Counted from the first letter of the stretch, positions 25,256 through 36,526 are shown. The stretch is DNA of 64,000 nucleotides from Bacillus solimangrovi (GCF_001742425.1 NZ_MJEH01000010.1:1-64000), one strand, 5' to 3'. Notes: a model not told the origin generated them from the letters alone. Made by a program: numbers and translations.

Positions 25256-26395
25256 ATGGCAAAATCAATTTATATTCATATCCCATTTTGTGAACACATT
25301 TGTTATTATTGCGATTTTAATAAAGTATTTCTTCAAAATCAGCCAGTTGATGAATATTTAGATGCTTTAGAAACAGAAATAAAAAATTCATTGGAAAAGT
25401 TTAAAACAGAAGGAATTAAGACGGTTTTTGTCGGTGGTGGTACACCTACGGCACTCAATGCTAAACAACTTGAACGTCTTACCTCGATTATTTCTACGTA
25501 TATTCTACCCCTTACAACGAATGGGTTAGAGTATACATTTGAGTCTAATCCTGGTGATCTTCCTTCGGATAAATTACAAGTGTTAAAAGACGGCAAAGTT
25601 GAGCGACTGAGCTTTGGAGTTCAGACATTCAATGATGAATTATTACAAAAAATAGGACGTTCTCATAAGGCAAAGGACGTATTTGAAACGATTGAATCAG
25701 CTCAAGCAGCAGGTTTTTCAAATATTAATGTTGATCTTATTTACTCGTTACCTTCTCAAGAGATTAAAGACTTCAAAGAGACGTTAAGGACAGCACTCAA
25801 GCTTGGTGTCCAGCATTTCTCTGGGTATTCGTTACAAATTGAACCGAAAACTGTTTTTTACAATCTTGTACAGAGAGGGAAGTTGCGGCTGCCACCAGAG
25901 GAACGAGAAGCACAGATGTATGAACTATTAATGGTAGAGATGGAGAAAAACGGCTATCATCAATATGAGATTAGCAATTTTTCACAAGAAGGTTTTGAAA
26001 GTAAACACAATATCACATATTGGAACAACAATGAATATTTCGGTTTTGGTGCTGGCGCGCATAGTTATGTTGATGGAGTTAGAAGAGTTAATGCTGGACC
26101 ACTTTCTCATTATATTAATCGAATCAATAATGATGGTTTTCCTTATATTGAGGAGCACTTAGTAACGTTGGAGGAACGGATGGAAGAAGAGATGTTTCTT
26201 GGTCTTCGTAAAACAGACGGTGTATCAAAGCCGAGGTTCTATGAGCGATACGGTAAGCACCTTAACGAAGTGTTTGGTTCTCAAATTAATGAGTATAAGC
26301 AGAAACAACTATTAAAAGAAACTGAGGATCGTGTGTATTTAACGAAAGAAGGTTTCTTTCTTGGAAATGAAGTATTTCAGAGTTTTTTAGCGTAA
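25256..26395 (+). CDS. hemW: Radical SAM heme chaperone HemW
   Basis: Radical SAM protein of the HemW family, formerly annotated as oxygen-independent coproporphyrinogen oxidase. It has 379 residues. The [4Fe-4S] site is CEHICYYCDF (CxxxCxxC, about residues 12-19), and GGGTPTAL follows. HemW binds heme and passes it to membrane haemoproteins; it lacks the extra N-terminal cysteine region of true HemN. The ribosome binding site is weak. It lies between lepA and the hrcA operon. Confidence 0.92.
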   Translation: MAKSIYIHIPFCEHICYYCDFNKVFLQNQPVDEYLDALETEIKNSLEKFKTEGIKTVFVGGGTPTALNAKQLERLTSIISTYILPLTTNGLEYTFESNPGDLPSDKLQVLKDGKVERLSFGVQTFNDELLQKIGRSHKAKDVFETIESAQAAGFSNINVDLIYSLPSQEIKDFKETLRTALKLGVQHFSGYSLQIEPKTVFYNLVQRGKLRLPPEEREAQMYELLMVEMEKNGYHQYEISNFSQEGFESKHNITYWNNNEYFGFGAGAHSYVDGVRRVNAGPLSHYINRINNDGFPYIEEHLVTLEERMEEEMFLGLRKTDGVSKPRFYERYGKHLNEVFGSQINEYKQKQLLKETEDRVYLTKEGFFLGNEVFQSFLA

Positions 26396-26452
26396 ACTAA
26401 TTACTGCAACTGTATAATACAAAAGAAATTTTCTTAGAATGAAGCGAACGCG

Positions 26453-26482
26453 TTGACAATTCAATCATGAATTTGGTAACTT
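26453..26482 (+). promoter_or_regulatory. Probable sigma-A promoter of hrcA operon
   Basis: A perfect TTGACA at 26453-26458 is followed 18 bases later by a weak -10 (TAACTT, 26477-26482). The operator CIRCE begins 11 bases downstream, where heat-shock operons normally carry it. Confidence 0.45.
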
Positions 26483-26492
26483 ATTAATAGAT

Positions 26493-26519
26493 TTAGCACT
26501 CATTAGTTAGGAGTGCTAA
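26493..26519 (+). promoter_or_regulatory. CIRCE operator (HrcA binding site)
   Basis: TTAGCACTC, nine bases, then GAGTGCTAA: a perfect match to the CIRCE inverted repeat. HrcA represses from this site with help from GroEL, and heat shock releases it. It overlaps the start of the hrcA transcript. Confidence 0.98.
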
Positions 26520-26535
26520 CAGAGGTGATCATCAT

Positions 26536-27567
26536 ATGTTGACAGAAAGGCAATTGTTAATTTTACAAGTTATCATTGATGATTTTATTCATTCTGCACA
26601 AGCGGTTGGTTCACGAACACTTGCGAAAAAAGAGGAAATTACGTTTAGTTCCGCAACAATCCGCAATGAGATGGCAGATCTTGAAGAAATGGGTTTTATA
26701 GAGAAGACTCATACCTCTTCAGGGCGCATTCCGTCAGAGAAGGGTTATCGTTTTTATGTGGATAACTTACTGTCACCTTCTACTCTTAAGAACAATGAGC
26801 TTGATGCAATTGATGATTTTTTTTCATCACGCATATTTGAATTAGAGAAAGTGGCACAAAAATCTGCGGAAATTTTGTCCGAATTCACGAGTTACACTTC
26901 AATTGTACTTGGTCCTGAAATGTTTGATACACGCTTGCGTCAGTTTCAGATTATACCATTATCAGATAAAACCGCTGTAGCGATTATCGTGACAAATACA
27001 GGTCACGTAGAAAATCGAACTATCACGATTCCAGATGGGATAGAACCAACGGATATAGAAAAAATGGTCAATATTTTGAATGAACGCTTGAAAGGCATTT
27101 TACTTGTTGAATTGCCAGAACGATTAAATACAGAGGTAGGGTCCTTACTTCAGCGACACCTGAACAATTATGAGAAAACCTATGAGATGCTAAGTAGTAC
27201 TTTTGGTAATAAAAATGCAGAAAAAGTCTATTATGGCGGAAAGACTAATATGTTGTCTCAGCCAGAGTTCAATGACTTGCAAAAATTACGTTCATTGATG
27301 TCTCTTATTGAAAAGGATAAAGTTGTATATGACTTATTTCGCACTTCTGAATCTGGAATTAAGGTTAAGATTGGTAGAGAAAATAACCTTGAGGAAATGG
27401 AGAATTGTAGTGTCATCACAGCTTCTTACTCTGTAGGAACTGAACAACTGGGAACAATTGCAGTGTTAGGACCGACAAGAATGGAATATTCAAAGGTGAT
27501 TAGCTTGTTAAATGTTTTTTCAAAAGATTTAACAAAGGTATTAACGTCTTTGTATCAATCAGAATGA
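26536..27567 (+). CDS. hrcA: Heat-inducible transcription repressor HrcA
   Basis: Repressor of class I heat-shock genes, 343 residues, binding CIRCE. The N-terminal winged helix carries [20 protein letters not shown] and the GAF-like C-terminal domain follows. The ATG lies 17 bases after CIRCE with a GAGGTG site. It is the first gene of the operon, so it controls its own synthesis. Two hairpins separate it from grpE. Confidence 0.96.
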   Translation: MLTERQLLILQVIIDDFIHSAQAVGSRTLAKKEEITFSSATIRNEMADLEEMGFIEKTHTSSGRIPSEKGYRFYVDNLLSPSTLKNNELDAIDDFFSSRIFELEKVAQKSAEILSEFTSYTSIVLGPEMFDTRLRQFQIIPLSDKTAVAIIVTNTGHVENRTITIPDGIEPTDIEKMVNILNERLKGILLVELPERLNTEVGSLLQRHLNNYEKTYEMLSSTFGNKNAEKVYYGGKTNMLSQPEFNDLQKLRSLMSLIEKDKVVYDLFRTSESGIKVKIGRENNLEEMENCSVITASYSVGTEQLGTIAVLGPTRMEYSKVISLLNVFSKDLTKVLTSLYQSE

Positions 27568-27587
27568 CGATGGCAATAGTGTATAGA

Positions 27588-27621
27588 GGTGGAAGCGTTA
27601 TTCTTCCATCGCTTTCTTTTG
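27588..27621 (+). terminator. Terminator-like hairpin after hrcA
   Basis: GGTGGAAG (27588-27595) pairs with CTTCCATC (27603-27610) with one wobble, followed by GCTTTCTTTT. It may reduce read-through from hrcA into grpE rather than stop it. Confidence 0.45.
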
Positions 27622-27667
27622 TGTAAAATCAAAAAAATAGTAATATTTTGTTCTTTAAAAAAGTCGA

Positions 27668-27707
27668 AATCTGTTAGTGGAGATTTCTTAATCTCCACTA
27701 ATAGATT
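27668..27707 (+). other. Strong stem-loop between hrcA and grpE
   Basis: An 18-base arm (27668-27685) pairs almost perfectly with 27690-27707 around a four-base loop, without a proper T run. In B. subtilis the dnaK operon transcript is cleaved between hrcA and grpE, and a stem-loop protects the downstream piece. This hairpin is in the matching place. A further small inverted repeat (TTGACA with TGTCAA, 27790-27815) lies right before grpE. Confidence 0.6.
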
Positions 27708-27853
27708 AATTAATACGTTACATTTGATTAAACAATAACTTTAAATTAAGAACCATGATAAAGCGAGTGTCTTATTATTGATTTTTTATTTGACAGAAAC
27801 GGTATCTTTTGTCAAGATGACGGGTGTTACATTAATTAAGGGAGGTGAAGTGA

Positions 27854-28432
27854 ATGGCTGAAGAAAAAATGCACACTGAAGAAGTACAACAAGATATTGA
27901 CAGTGAATCAGTAGCTGTTGAAGATGTTGATGCAGAAGTAGAATCTGTAGATAACGAGCTTGATAATGAATTAGCACTAAAACAAGCTCAATTAGATGAA
28001 GTACAAGGGAAATACGATGAATTAAATAATCGCTTCTTGCGTGTTCAAGCTGATATGGATAACCTTCGTCGACGTGTTAGTAAGGAACGTGAAGCGGACC
28101 GTAAATATAGAGCACAAAGTGTTATTGAGGAAATACTTCCAGCGATTGATAATTTTGGCCGTGCACTTGCTGTTGATCCTAATAAAGATGGAAATGAGTC
28201 TTTACTAAAAGGGATGGAAATGGTGTATCGTCAACTACTAGATGGGCTGAAAAAGGAAGGCCTTGAAGAAATTGAAGCCGTTGGAGCAGAATTTGACCCA
28301 CATCTTCACCAAGCAGTCATGCAAGTTGAGGATGACAATTACGGAGCAAATATTGTAGTTGAAGAGTTGCAAAAAGGCTACAAGTTAAATGACCGTGTAA
28401 TTCGACCTTCAATGGTTAAAGTCAACCAGTAA
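27854..28432 (+). CDS. grpE: Nucleotide exchange factor GrpE
   Basis: Releases ADP from DnaK. It has 192 residues: an acidic N-terminal tail, a long coiled coil (about 40-90, including [20 protein letters not shown]) and a C-terminal beta domain with [26 protein letters not shown] lies in front of the ATG. It is the second gene of the CIRCE operon and lies about 285 bases behind hrcA, an interval with hairpins. Confidence 0.95.
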   Translation: MAEEKMHTEEVQQDIDSESVAVEDVDAEVESVDNELDNELALKQAQLDEVQGKYDELNNRFLRVQADMDNLRRRVSKEREADRKYRAQSVIEEILPAIDNFGRALAVDPNKDGNESLLKGMEMVYRQLLDGLKKEGLEEIEAVGAEFDPHLHQAVMQVEDDNYGANIVVEELQKGYKLNDRVIRPSMVKVNQ

Positions 28433-28514
28433 TAATTCAATATTTCTAGCTCTAAACGCACGCTAATCGTGTAACTATTAAGGAGCAATTAAAAATTATA
28501 ATACATATAAATAA

Positions 28515-30362
<1,848 letters not shown>

Positions 30363-30382
30363 GCTTTGAAAATAGAAAGATG

Positions 30383-30424
30383 AAAAAAGTCAAAGTCAGG
30401 TTCCACTTGGCTTTGACTTTTTTT
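30383..30424 (+). terminator. Terminator between dnaK and dnaJ
   Basis: AAAAAAGTCAAAG (30383-30395) pairs with CTTTGACTTTTTT from 30411. It may lower dnaJ expression relative to dnaK, and dnaJ has a possible promoter of its own just downstream. Confidence 0.8.
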
Positions 30425-30528
30425 AAGACATATGGGTATGAGCAATAGATGGATTCATTTTTAACTAAAAAGTTATAAAAGTAACTTCTTAGTTGTATTG
30501 ATTTCTAACTTGAAAATGTTAGATTCTA

Positions 30529-30558
30529 TTGCGAAATATCGAGAACTGATGATATTAT
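30529..30558 (+). promoter_or_regulatory. Possible internal promoter upstream of dnaJ
   Basis: TTGCGA (30529-30534) and TATTAT (30553-30558) are separated by 18 bases, about 35 bases before dnaJ. In B. subtilis a minor promoter ahead of dnaJ has been reported in the same operon. Confidence 0.35.
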
Positions 30559-30593
30559 AAAATTTATGTGAATAGATCGGGAGTGGGTGTTTT

Positions 30594-31700
30594 ATGAGCA
30601 AACGAGACTATTATGATGTACTCGGTGTTGAAAAGAGTGCCTCTAAAGAAGAGATCAAAAAGGCATATCGTAAGCTCGCGCGAAAGTATCATCCAGATGT
30701 AAGTAAAGAAGATGATGCAGCTGAAAAATTTAAAGAAGCCAGTGAAGCTTATGAAGTATTAAGTGATGAGCAAAAACGAGCTCAATACGATCAATTTGGG
30801 CACACTGATCCAAATCAAGGATTTGGTGGCGGTGGAGCTGACTTTGGTGGTTTCGGCGATATCTTTGATATGTTCTTTGGAGGCGGTGGAAGACGCCGTG
30901 ACCCGAATGCACCTCGACAAGGTGCAGACTTACAATATACATTAACATTAGAATTTGAAGAAGCAGCATTCGGAAAAGAAACAGAAATACAAATTCCGAA
31001 AGAAGAAGAATGTAGAACGTGTGATGGTAGTGGAGCGAAGCCAGGTACAAAACCAGAAACTTGTTCACATTGTAACGGTTCAGGTCAAATGAATGTTGAA
31101 CAAAATACACCGTTTGGTCGTGTTGTTAATCGCCGTGTTTGTCAACATTGTAGCGGAACAGGTAAATACGTTCGTGAGAAGTGTACAACATGTGGTGGAG
31201 ATGGAAAAGTTACAAAGCGTAAGAAAATTAATGTTAAAATTCCAGCTGGTGTAGATGAAGGACAGCAAATGCGTGTATCAGGTCAAGGTGAGCCAGGTGT
31301 GAATGGTGGACCACCTGGAGATTTATTCGTTGTATTTCATGTGAAGTCACACGAATTCTTTGAGCGTGAAGAAAATGATATTTATTGTGAAATGCCGATA
31401 ACATTTGTTCAGGCAGCTATTGGTGACGAAGTTGAAGTACCTACTTTACATGGTAAAGTGAAGTTGAAGATTCCAGCTGGTACTCAGACAGGAACACGTT
31501 TCCGCCTACGTGGTAAAGGGGTTCAAAGTGTACGTGGTTATGGTCAAGGCGACCAGCACGTCAAAATCCGTGTTGTGACACCAACGAAGCTTACAAATCA
31601 TCAAAAAGATTTATTAAAGGAATTTGGTGATGTAAGTGGAGATGAAACACAAGATGACGGCTTTTTCTCTAAAATGAAACGTGCATTCAAAGGTAATTAA
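30594..31700 (+). CDS. dnaJ: Chaperone protein DnaJ (Hsp40)
   Basis: Co-chaperone that delivers substrates to DnaK and stimulates its ATPase. It has 368 residues: J domain with the HPD motif (YHPDVSK), a Gly/Phe-rich linker (about 75-105), four zinc motifs ([32 protein letters not shown]) and the C-terminal beta domains with FRLRGKG. It starts at an ATG after GGAGTG. A MITE-like element begins about 27 bases after its stop, so the usual continuation into prmA is interrupted. Confidence 0.96.
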   Translation: MSKRDYYDVLGVEKSASKEEIKKAYRKLARKYHPDVSKEDDAAEKFKEASEAYEVLSDEQKRAQYDQFGHTDPNQGFGGGGADFGGFGDIFDMFFGGGGRRRDPNAPRQGADLQYTLTLEFEEAAFGKETEIQIPKEEECRTCDGSGAKPGTKPETCSHCNGSGQMNVEQNTPFGRVVNRRVCQHCSGTGKYVREKCTTCGGDGKVTKRKKINVKIPAGVDEGQQMRVSGQGEPGVNGGPPGDLFVVFHVKSHEFFEREENDIYCEMPITFVQAAIGDEVEVPTLHGKVKLKIPAGTQTGTRFRLRGKGVQSVRGYGQGDQHVKIRVVTPTKLTNHQKDLLKEFGDVSGDETQDDGFFSKMKRAFKGN

Positions 31701-31726
31701 TTGTTGAGTTATTTTGCATTTTTGTA

Positions 31727-31992
31727 GATCGTGTTCAAAAAGGAGGACAAAAAGGGCGAAGTTCCCGGCACCGGAGTGAGGCTACTGCACTGAGAAACAT
31801 CTCTGCTGCCTTGTATCGAGGAATTTACTTCTTCGAAACCACTTGTAGACGCAGATACATCATATGAGCTAGTATTTGCCGAATAAGTTATAAAGGAAGC
31901 CCTGCTAAAGCCTGCCACGTCCTGTGGCAAACGTGGGGTCAACACATCCTGTTCAAGTACAGTTATTTTCCCCGGACTTTTTGAACATCATC
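31727..31992. mobile_element. MITE-like repeat element between dnaJ and prmA
   Basis: A noncoding element of about 260 bases bounded by inverted repeats: TGTTCAAAAAG from 31732 and CTTTTTGAACA ending at 31987, extendable to 16 bases at each end (31727-31742 and 31977-31992) with two mismatches. The inside has higher GC than its surroundings and a hairpin TGCCAC/GTGGCA at 31913-31929. An open frame of 78 codons on the minus strand has no ribosome binding site and is probably an accident. The right end resembles the sequence at 47475-47493. No clean target duplication is visible. Such miniature elements are common in Bacillaceae, but the family name is not known to me. Confidence 0.6.
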
Positions 31993-31997
31993 TTATA

Positions 31998-32053
31998 GAG
32001 CTGAGAGGACTAAGGCCTGCATGTTAATTATTAGCATGCAGGTTGTTCAGCTC
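31998..32053 (+). other. Two-part stem-loop after the MITE-like element
   Basis: The outer arms GAGCTGA (31998-32004) and TCAGCTC (32047-32053) enclose an inner stem CCTGCATG (32016-32023) with CATGCAGG (32035-32042). No T run follows. It lies between the element and prmA. Confidence 0.55.
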
Positions 32054-32127
32054 ATAAGGTGTGTAGTTAAGATAAAAGAACTTGTTCTAGTGTGAACCTA
32101 ATCTATCGATAAAGTGAGTTGGTACAA

Positions 32128-33066
32128 ATGAAGTGGTCAGAACTTAGTATTCATACAACACAAGAAGCCGTTGAACCAGTGTCTTACATTTTACATGAAG
32201 CTGGTGCAAGTGGAGTTGTAATCGAAGATCCACAGGATTTAGTAAAGGTATGGGAAGATAAATTTGGTGAAATGTATGATTTAAATCCCAATGATTATCC
32301 AGCAGACGGCGTTATTTTAAAAGCGTACCTTCCTGTAAATAGTTTCTTAGGAGAAACCGTTGAAGAAATAAAACAAAGTATTAATAACTTAATGCTTTAT
32401 GATATTGATTTAGGGCGAAACACTGTAGAGATTAGTGAAGTGAATGAGGAAGAATGGGCAACTGCATGGAAGAAATATTACAAGCCTGTAAAAGTATCTG
32501 AGCGTATTACGATAACTCCTACTTGGGAAGAGTATCAACCAGTTGAAACAGATGAATTGATTATTGAGCTTGATCCAGGTATGGCATTCGGAACAGGTAC
32601 ACACCCAACAACGGTTATGTGCATGCAAGCACTAGAAAAATATTTGAAACCAGCTGACAATGTTATTGATGTGGGCACTGGAACAGGAGTATTAAGTATT
32701 GCGTCCGCCTTACTCGGTGCAGAACAAGTTCGTGCATATGATCTTGATGAAGTTGCAGTGAAAAGTGCGAAGTTGAATGTTAAGTTAAATAAAGTGCATG
32801 AAAAAATCTCAGTTGAACAAAATAATTTGCTTGATAATGTAGCGGGTGAGGCAGATGTGATTGTTGGTAACCTTCTTGCAGAGATTATTTTACGCTTTAT
32901 TGATGACGCATATAAATCTGTGAAAACTGGTGGTTACTACATTACCTCAGGTATTATTAAGGGCAAACGTGATCTCGTTAAGCAATCTTTAGAACAAGTT
33001 GGTTTTGTGATTGAAGAAACATTACAAATGGAAGATTGGGTTGCGATCATTGCAAAAAAGAAATAA
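32128..33066 (+). CDS. prmA: Ribosomal protein L11 methyltransferase
   Basis: Methylates ribosomal protein L11 on lysines and the N-terminus with SAM. It has 312 residues, with N-terminal substrate-binding domain ([11 protein letters not shown]), the linker [14 protein letters not shown] and the SAM site [18 protein letters not shown], then [12 protein letters not shown]. The ATG at 32128 gives the family N-terminus; a TTG three codons earlier has no advantage. The ribosome binding site is weak. In B. subtilis it belongs to the dnaK operon transcript; here a repeat element precedes it. Confidence 0.94.
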   Translation: MKWSELSIHTTQEAVEPVSYILHEAGASGVVIEDPQDLVKVWEDKFGEMYDLNPNDYPADGVILKAYLPVNSFLGETVEEIKQSINNLMLYDIDLGRNTVEISEVNEEEWATAWKKYYKPVKVSERITITPTWEEYQPVETDELIIELDPGMAFGTGTHPTTVMCMQALEKYLKPADNVIDVGTGTGVLSIASALLGAEQVRAYDLDEVAVKSAKLNVKLNKVHEKISVEQNNLLDNVAGEADVIVGNLLAEIILRFIDDAYKSVKTGGYYITSGIIKGKRDLVKQSLEQVGFVIEETLQMEDWVAIIAKKK

Positions 33067-33081
33067 GAGCAGGTGACCGAT

Positions 33082-33834
33082 ATGCAACGATATTTTATCG
33101 ATAGCTCACAAATAAATAATACAGTTATATCCATTACAGGTGACGATGCTCATCATATCTCTCGTGTCATGCGTATGGGTGTGAATGAAGAAGTGATCTG
33201 TTGTAATGAAAAAGGCAAAAGCTACTTATGTGTGATTGAAGCAATTGAAGGTAATGTTATTGTACTCAACATAAAGGAAGAACTTTCTGAAGACAAAGAA
33301 CTACCTGTTCATGTTACAATTGCTCAAGGAATGCCTAAAGCAGATAAGTTAGAGTACATTGTACAAAAGGGTACTGAGCTAGGTGCGAATGGGTTTCTGC
33401 CTTTTTTTGCATCTCGCTCAATAGTGAAGTGGGATGAAAAAAAGGGAAGAAAAAAGCAAGAACGTTTGCGAAAGATTGCAAAAGAAGCAGCAGAACAATC
33501 CCATCGTCAAACAGTTCCGGTAGTAAATGAACCTGCTTCATTTAATAAAATGCTCAGTTTTGCTAACGAAGCTGATGTAAAGATTGTTGCATATGAAGAA
33601 GATGCAAAGATTGGTGAATCATCAAATCTTGCTAATGCTTTGAAAGATGTGAACAAAGACGATAAGATTGTACTTGTAGTTGGACCAGAAGGTGGTTTAA
33701 CTGAAGATGAGGTAGCTCAGTTGAAATCAGAAGGATTTATTACTTGTGCATTTGGTCCACGCATATTACGAACAGAGACAGCACCATTATATTTTTTATC
33801 TGCTGTTTCTTATCAAATTGAACTACTGAGGTGA
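33082..33834 (+). CDS. rsmE: 16S rRNA (uracil(1498)-N(3))-methyltransferase
   Basis: SPOUT-fold methyltransferase that modifies U1498 of 16S rRNA, 250 residues. The N-terminal PUA-like domain begins MQRYFID, and the trefoil-knot SAM site is VVGPEGGLTEDEV with FGPRILRTETAP near the C-terminus. The ATG at 33082 is preferred by comparison with relatives; a GTG at 33073 overlaps the ribosome binding site. It starts 15 bases after prmA and ends at the start region of mtaB. Confidence 0.94.
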   Translation: MQRYFIDSSQINNTVISITGDDAHHISRVMRMGVNEEVICCNEKGKSYLCVIEAIEGNVIVLNIKEELSEDKELPVHVTIAQGMPKADKLEYIVQKGTELGANGFLPFFASRSIVKWDEKKGRKKQERLRKIAKEAAEQSHRQTVPVVNEPASFNKMLSFANEADVKIVAYEEDAKIGESSNLANALKDVNKDDKIVLVVGPEGGLTEDEVAQLKSEGFITCAFGPRILRTETAPLYFLSAVSYQIELLR

Positions 33835-33839
33835 ACAAT

Positions 33840-35189
33840 ATGCCATCCGTTGCTTTTCATACGTTAGGATGTAAAGTAAACCATTATGAGACAGAAGCAA
33901 TTTGGAAGCTTTTCTCTGATAACGGTTATGAGAGAACTGAATTTGAAAAACGTGCTGATGTCTATGTAATCAATACATGTACAGTAACAAATACTGGGGA
34001 TAAAAAAAGCCGTCAAGTGATCCGTCGTGCAGTTCGTAGTAACCCAGATGCGGTAATTTGTGTAACAGGCTGTTATGCACAAACTTCTCCTGCAGAAATC
34101 TTAGCTATACCTGGTGTTGATGTCGTTGTTGGTACTCAAGATCGAGTGAAGATGCTTGATTATATAGAACAATATAAGCAAGAACGTCAACCGATTAACG
34201 GTGTAGGTAATATTATGAAAACACGTGTATATGAAGAATTAGAAGTACCTTCTTTTACAGACCGTACAAGAGCTTCCTTGAAAATACAAGAAGGCTGTAA
34301 TAACTTCTGTACGTTTTGTATTATACCTTGGGCACGTGGACTTATGCGTTCTCGTGATCCAAAAGAAGTTATTCGCCAAGCACAGCAGTTAGTTGATGCA
34401 GGTTATAAGGAAATTGTATTAACAGGCATCCATACAGGTGGATACGGCGAAGATATGAAAGATTATAACTTAGCGAAGTTATTGGATGACTTAGATAAGC
34501 AAGTCAAAGGATTAAAACGAATTCGAATATCATCAATTGAAGCGAGTCAGATTACAGATGAAGTCATTGAAGTGCTAGGTCGTTCTGATAAAGTTGTGCG
34601 CCACCTTCACGTACCACTTCAATCTGGTTCAAATAGCGTCTTAAAACGAATGCGCCGAAAGTATACGATGGAGCACTTCCAAGAACGTCTTGATAGTTTG
34701 CGTAAAGCATTACCAGGTTTGGCGATCACCTCTGATGTTATCGTTGGCTTCCCTGGGGAGACTGAAGAAGAATTCCAAGAGACATTTGATTTCATTAAGC
34801 ATAATCGTTTTTCTGAACTACATGTTTTTCCTTATTCAAAGCGTACGGGAACTCCTGCAGCGAGAATGGAAGATCAAGTGGACGAAAGTGTGAAAAATGA
34901 GCGAGTTCACCGTTTAATTGAATTATCGGATCAACTTGCGAAAGAATATGCTTCTCAATATGAAGGTGAAGTGTTAGAGATTATTCCAGAAGAATTATTT
35001 AAAGATGACCCGAAATCTGGATTGTATGTTGGTTACACAGATAACTACTTGAAAGTAAAAGTGCCAGCTACCGAAGATATGGTTGGTCAAATCGTCAAAG
35101 TGAAAATTAAGAAAGCTGGTTATCCATTTAATGAAGGCGAATTTGTCCGCGTGTTAGCTGATAAAAATATGAATGAAAAAATATCGTGA
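33840..35189 (+). CDS. mtaB: tRNA t6A37 methylthiotransferase MtaB
   Basis: Radical SAM enzyme that adds a methylthio group to t6A at tRNA position 37 (ms2t6A). It has 449 residues: the UPF0004 domain with GCKVNHYETEAIW, CTVTNTGDKKSRQ and CVTGCYAQ, which hold the three Cys ligands of the second cluster, then the radical SAM site CNNFCTFC near residue 155 and a TRAM domain. The ATG at 33840 gives the family N-terminus; the upstream GTG at 33831 lies in the site. It ends the operon at a strong terminator. Confidence 0.94.
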   Translation: MPSVAFHTLGCKVNHYETEAIWKLFSDNGYERTEFEKRADVYVINTCTVTNTGDKKSRQVIRRAVRSNPDAVICVTGCYAQTSPAEILAIPGVDVVVGTQDRVKMLDYIEQYKQERQPINGVGNIMKTRVYEELEVPSFTDRTRASLKIQEGCNNFCTFCIIPWARGLMRSRDPKEVIRQAQQLVDAGYKEIVLTGIHTGGYGEDMKDYNLAKLLDDLDKQVKGLKRIRISSIEASQITDEVIEVLGRSDKVVRHLHVPLQSGSNSVLKRMRRKYTMEHFQERLDSLRKALPGLAITSDVIVGFPGETEEEFQETFDFIKHNRFSELHVFPYSKRTGTPAARMEDQVDESVKNERVHRLIELSDQLAKEYASQYEGEVLEIIPEELFKDDPKSGLYVGYTDNYLKVKVPATEDMVGQIVKVKIKKAGYPFNEGEFVRVLADKNMNEKIS

Positions 35190-35194
35190 TTTAC

Positions 35195-35229
35195 AAAACC
35201 TCAAGGGATTATATGACCCTTGAGGTTTT
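35195..35229. terminator. Bidirectional terminator between mtaB and yqeW
   Basis: AAAACCTCAAGGG (35195-35207) pairs perfectly with CCCTTGAGGTTTT (35217-35229) across a nine-base loop. It lies between convergent genes. Confidence 0.9.
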
Positions 35230-36157
35230 AATTTGCACGTTTCCCATGAAGTTTTTTAATGAAAGAAGCGAATGGTCTGATAATGGGAAGGAATAATAGT
35301 GAAACGAGCACATTAAAAAGGACACTAGCATGTGCAAGTTGAACATCAGGTGTACGGGCAAGTATAAGTGCTACGTCTGTAAGAAAAGGAATTAAAGGAT
35401 AAAAGATTACAACACCAATTATATTAAGCCAAATGTGTGCAAAGGCTGTTAGTTTTGCATCCTCTGATCCATTAATGCTTGCTAAGTAAGCGGTCATGCA
35501 TGTCCCTATATTTGCTCCAAGCATGATTGAAATGGCTGTCGAAAGGTGAAATGATGGTTGTTCTACTATTGCCATAACGATTCCTGTTACTGCTGTGCTT
35601 GATTGAAGAAGTGCGGTTAATACAGTCCCTACGAAAACACCACTCAGATAGTGTGAGGGGTTTGCTTGCTGCCACATTTTAAAAATAGAAGTAGCTTGTA
35701 GCTCGTCTGAAAGGGATGAAAAACCTGACATTGATATAATAATGAGGCTAAAACCGAGTAAGATACTACCACATTCAAACCAGCCTTTTCTTTGTGTACT
35801 TATTAATATTACTCCAGCTATAAGCATAGGAATAATCATGCTGTCAAAGTCAATCGTAATCAGTTCAAGAGTAACGGTCGTTCCAATATTTGTCCCTAAA
35901 ATTATTCCGATTGCTTTTTCGAAGGAAAGGTATCCAGCAGAACAAAGTGCTACAGTCATAACGGTTACGGCTGAACTACTTTGTAAAATTGCAGTTAGGA
36001 AAACACCTGCGATCATCCCTCGTAAAGGTGTTTTGGTAAGATAAAGCAAAGTATTTTGTAGACGCCGTTGAGCTAGGTTATAAAGGCCATATCGCATAAT
36101 AACCATTCCGTATAAAAAGATACCAATAAAAACTGCAAAAAAACTAATTAAGGTCAA
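35228..36157 (-). CDS. yqeW: Na/Pi cotransporter family protein YqeW
   Basis: Membrane transporter of the sodium-phosphate cotransporter II family, 309 residues and about eight helices. The two inverted repeat signatures are ILQSSSAVTVMTVALCSAGY and LLQSSTAVTGIVMAI, each followed by a GTNIGTT or GANIGTC loop. The start is TTG at 36157, giving a normal length and a hydrophobic start. A longer frame back to 36361 would run across the rpsU promoter and begin inside the rpsU gene, so it was rejected. The substrate is inferred from the family only. Confidence 0.85.
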   Translation of the reverse strand: MTLISFFAVFIGIFLYGMVIMRYGLYNLAQRRLQNTLLYLTKTPLRGMIAGVFLTAILQSSSAVTVMTVALCSAGYLSFEKAIGIILGTNIGTTVTLELITIDFDSMIIPMLIAGVILISTQRKGWFECGSILLGFSLIIISMSGFSSLSDELQATSIFKMWQQANPSHYLSGVFVGTVLTALLQSSTAVTGIVMAIVEQPSFHLSTAISIMLGANIGTCMTAYLASINGSEDAKLTAFAHIWLNIIGVVIFYPLIPFLTDVALILARTPDVQLAHASVLFNVLVSLLFLPIIRPFASFIKKLHGKRAN

Positions 36158-36235
36158 ATGATCACCAGCCTTTTTCTCAAAACCACTATTACAATATATG
36201 GACATGTTATCAATGTATGACGAAAAATCATCTTG

Positions 36236-36264
36236 TTGCAAATTAATAACTGATGTTATATAAT
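36236..36264 (+). promoter_or_regulatory. Sigma-A promoter of rpsU-yqeY
   Basis: TTGCAA (36236-36241), exactly 17 bases, then a perfect TATAAT (36259-36264). The transcript would begin near 36271, 65 bases before rpsU. Confidence 0.8.
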
Positions 36265-36335
36265 GAGCAAAGACGTGTCTAAAGGAAGATAATACGTCTG
36301 ATTGTGATTGGCTGTTTCGGAGGGAGGGAAATTTA

Positions 36336-36512
36336 ATGTCTAACACTACTCGCGTTCGCAAAAACGAATCACTAGAGGACGCTCTTCGCCGTTTTAAACG
36401 CAGTGTTTCTAAGAGTGGTACACTTGCTGAGGTTCGTAAGCGTGAATTCTACGAAAAACCAAGCGTACGTCGTAAGAAGAAATCTGAGGCGGCAAGAAAA
36501 CGCAAATTCTAA
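36336..36512 (+). CDS. rpsU: Small ribosomal subunit protein bS21
   Basis: Ribosomal protein S21, 58 residues, basic, with the conserved start [20 protein letters not shown] and the lysine/arginine tail ending in RKRKF. GGAGGGAGGG precedes the ATG. It is part of the 30S platform near the anti-Shine-Dalgarno region and is involved in initiation. The gene is shared in an operon with yqeY, as in other Bacilli. Confidence 0.96.
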   Translation: MSNTTRVRKNESLEDALRRFKRSVSKSGTLAEVRKREFYEKPSVRRKKKSEAARKRKF

Positions 36513-36526
36513 GAGAGGGTGTTCTA

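Noticed and set aside
27590-27603. Possible CcpA catabolite site (TGGAAGCG...) after hrcA
   Set aside because: The second half does not match the consensus; the bases are better explained by a hairpin.
31709-31945. 78-codon frame inside the MITE-like element (minus strand)
   Set aside because: It has no ribosome binding site and lies in a noncoding repeat. Open frames arise easily in its GC-richer sequence.
36158-36361. 68-residue N-terminal extension of yqeW
   Set aside because: It would run antisense through the rpsU promoter and start; relatives lack it, and TTG at 36157 gives the family length.
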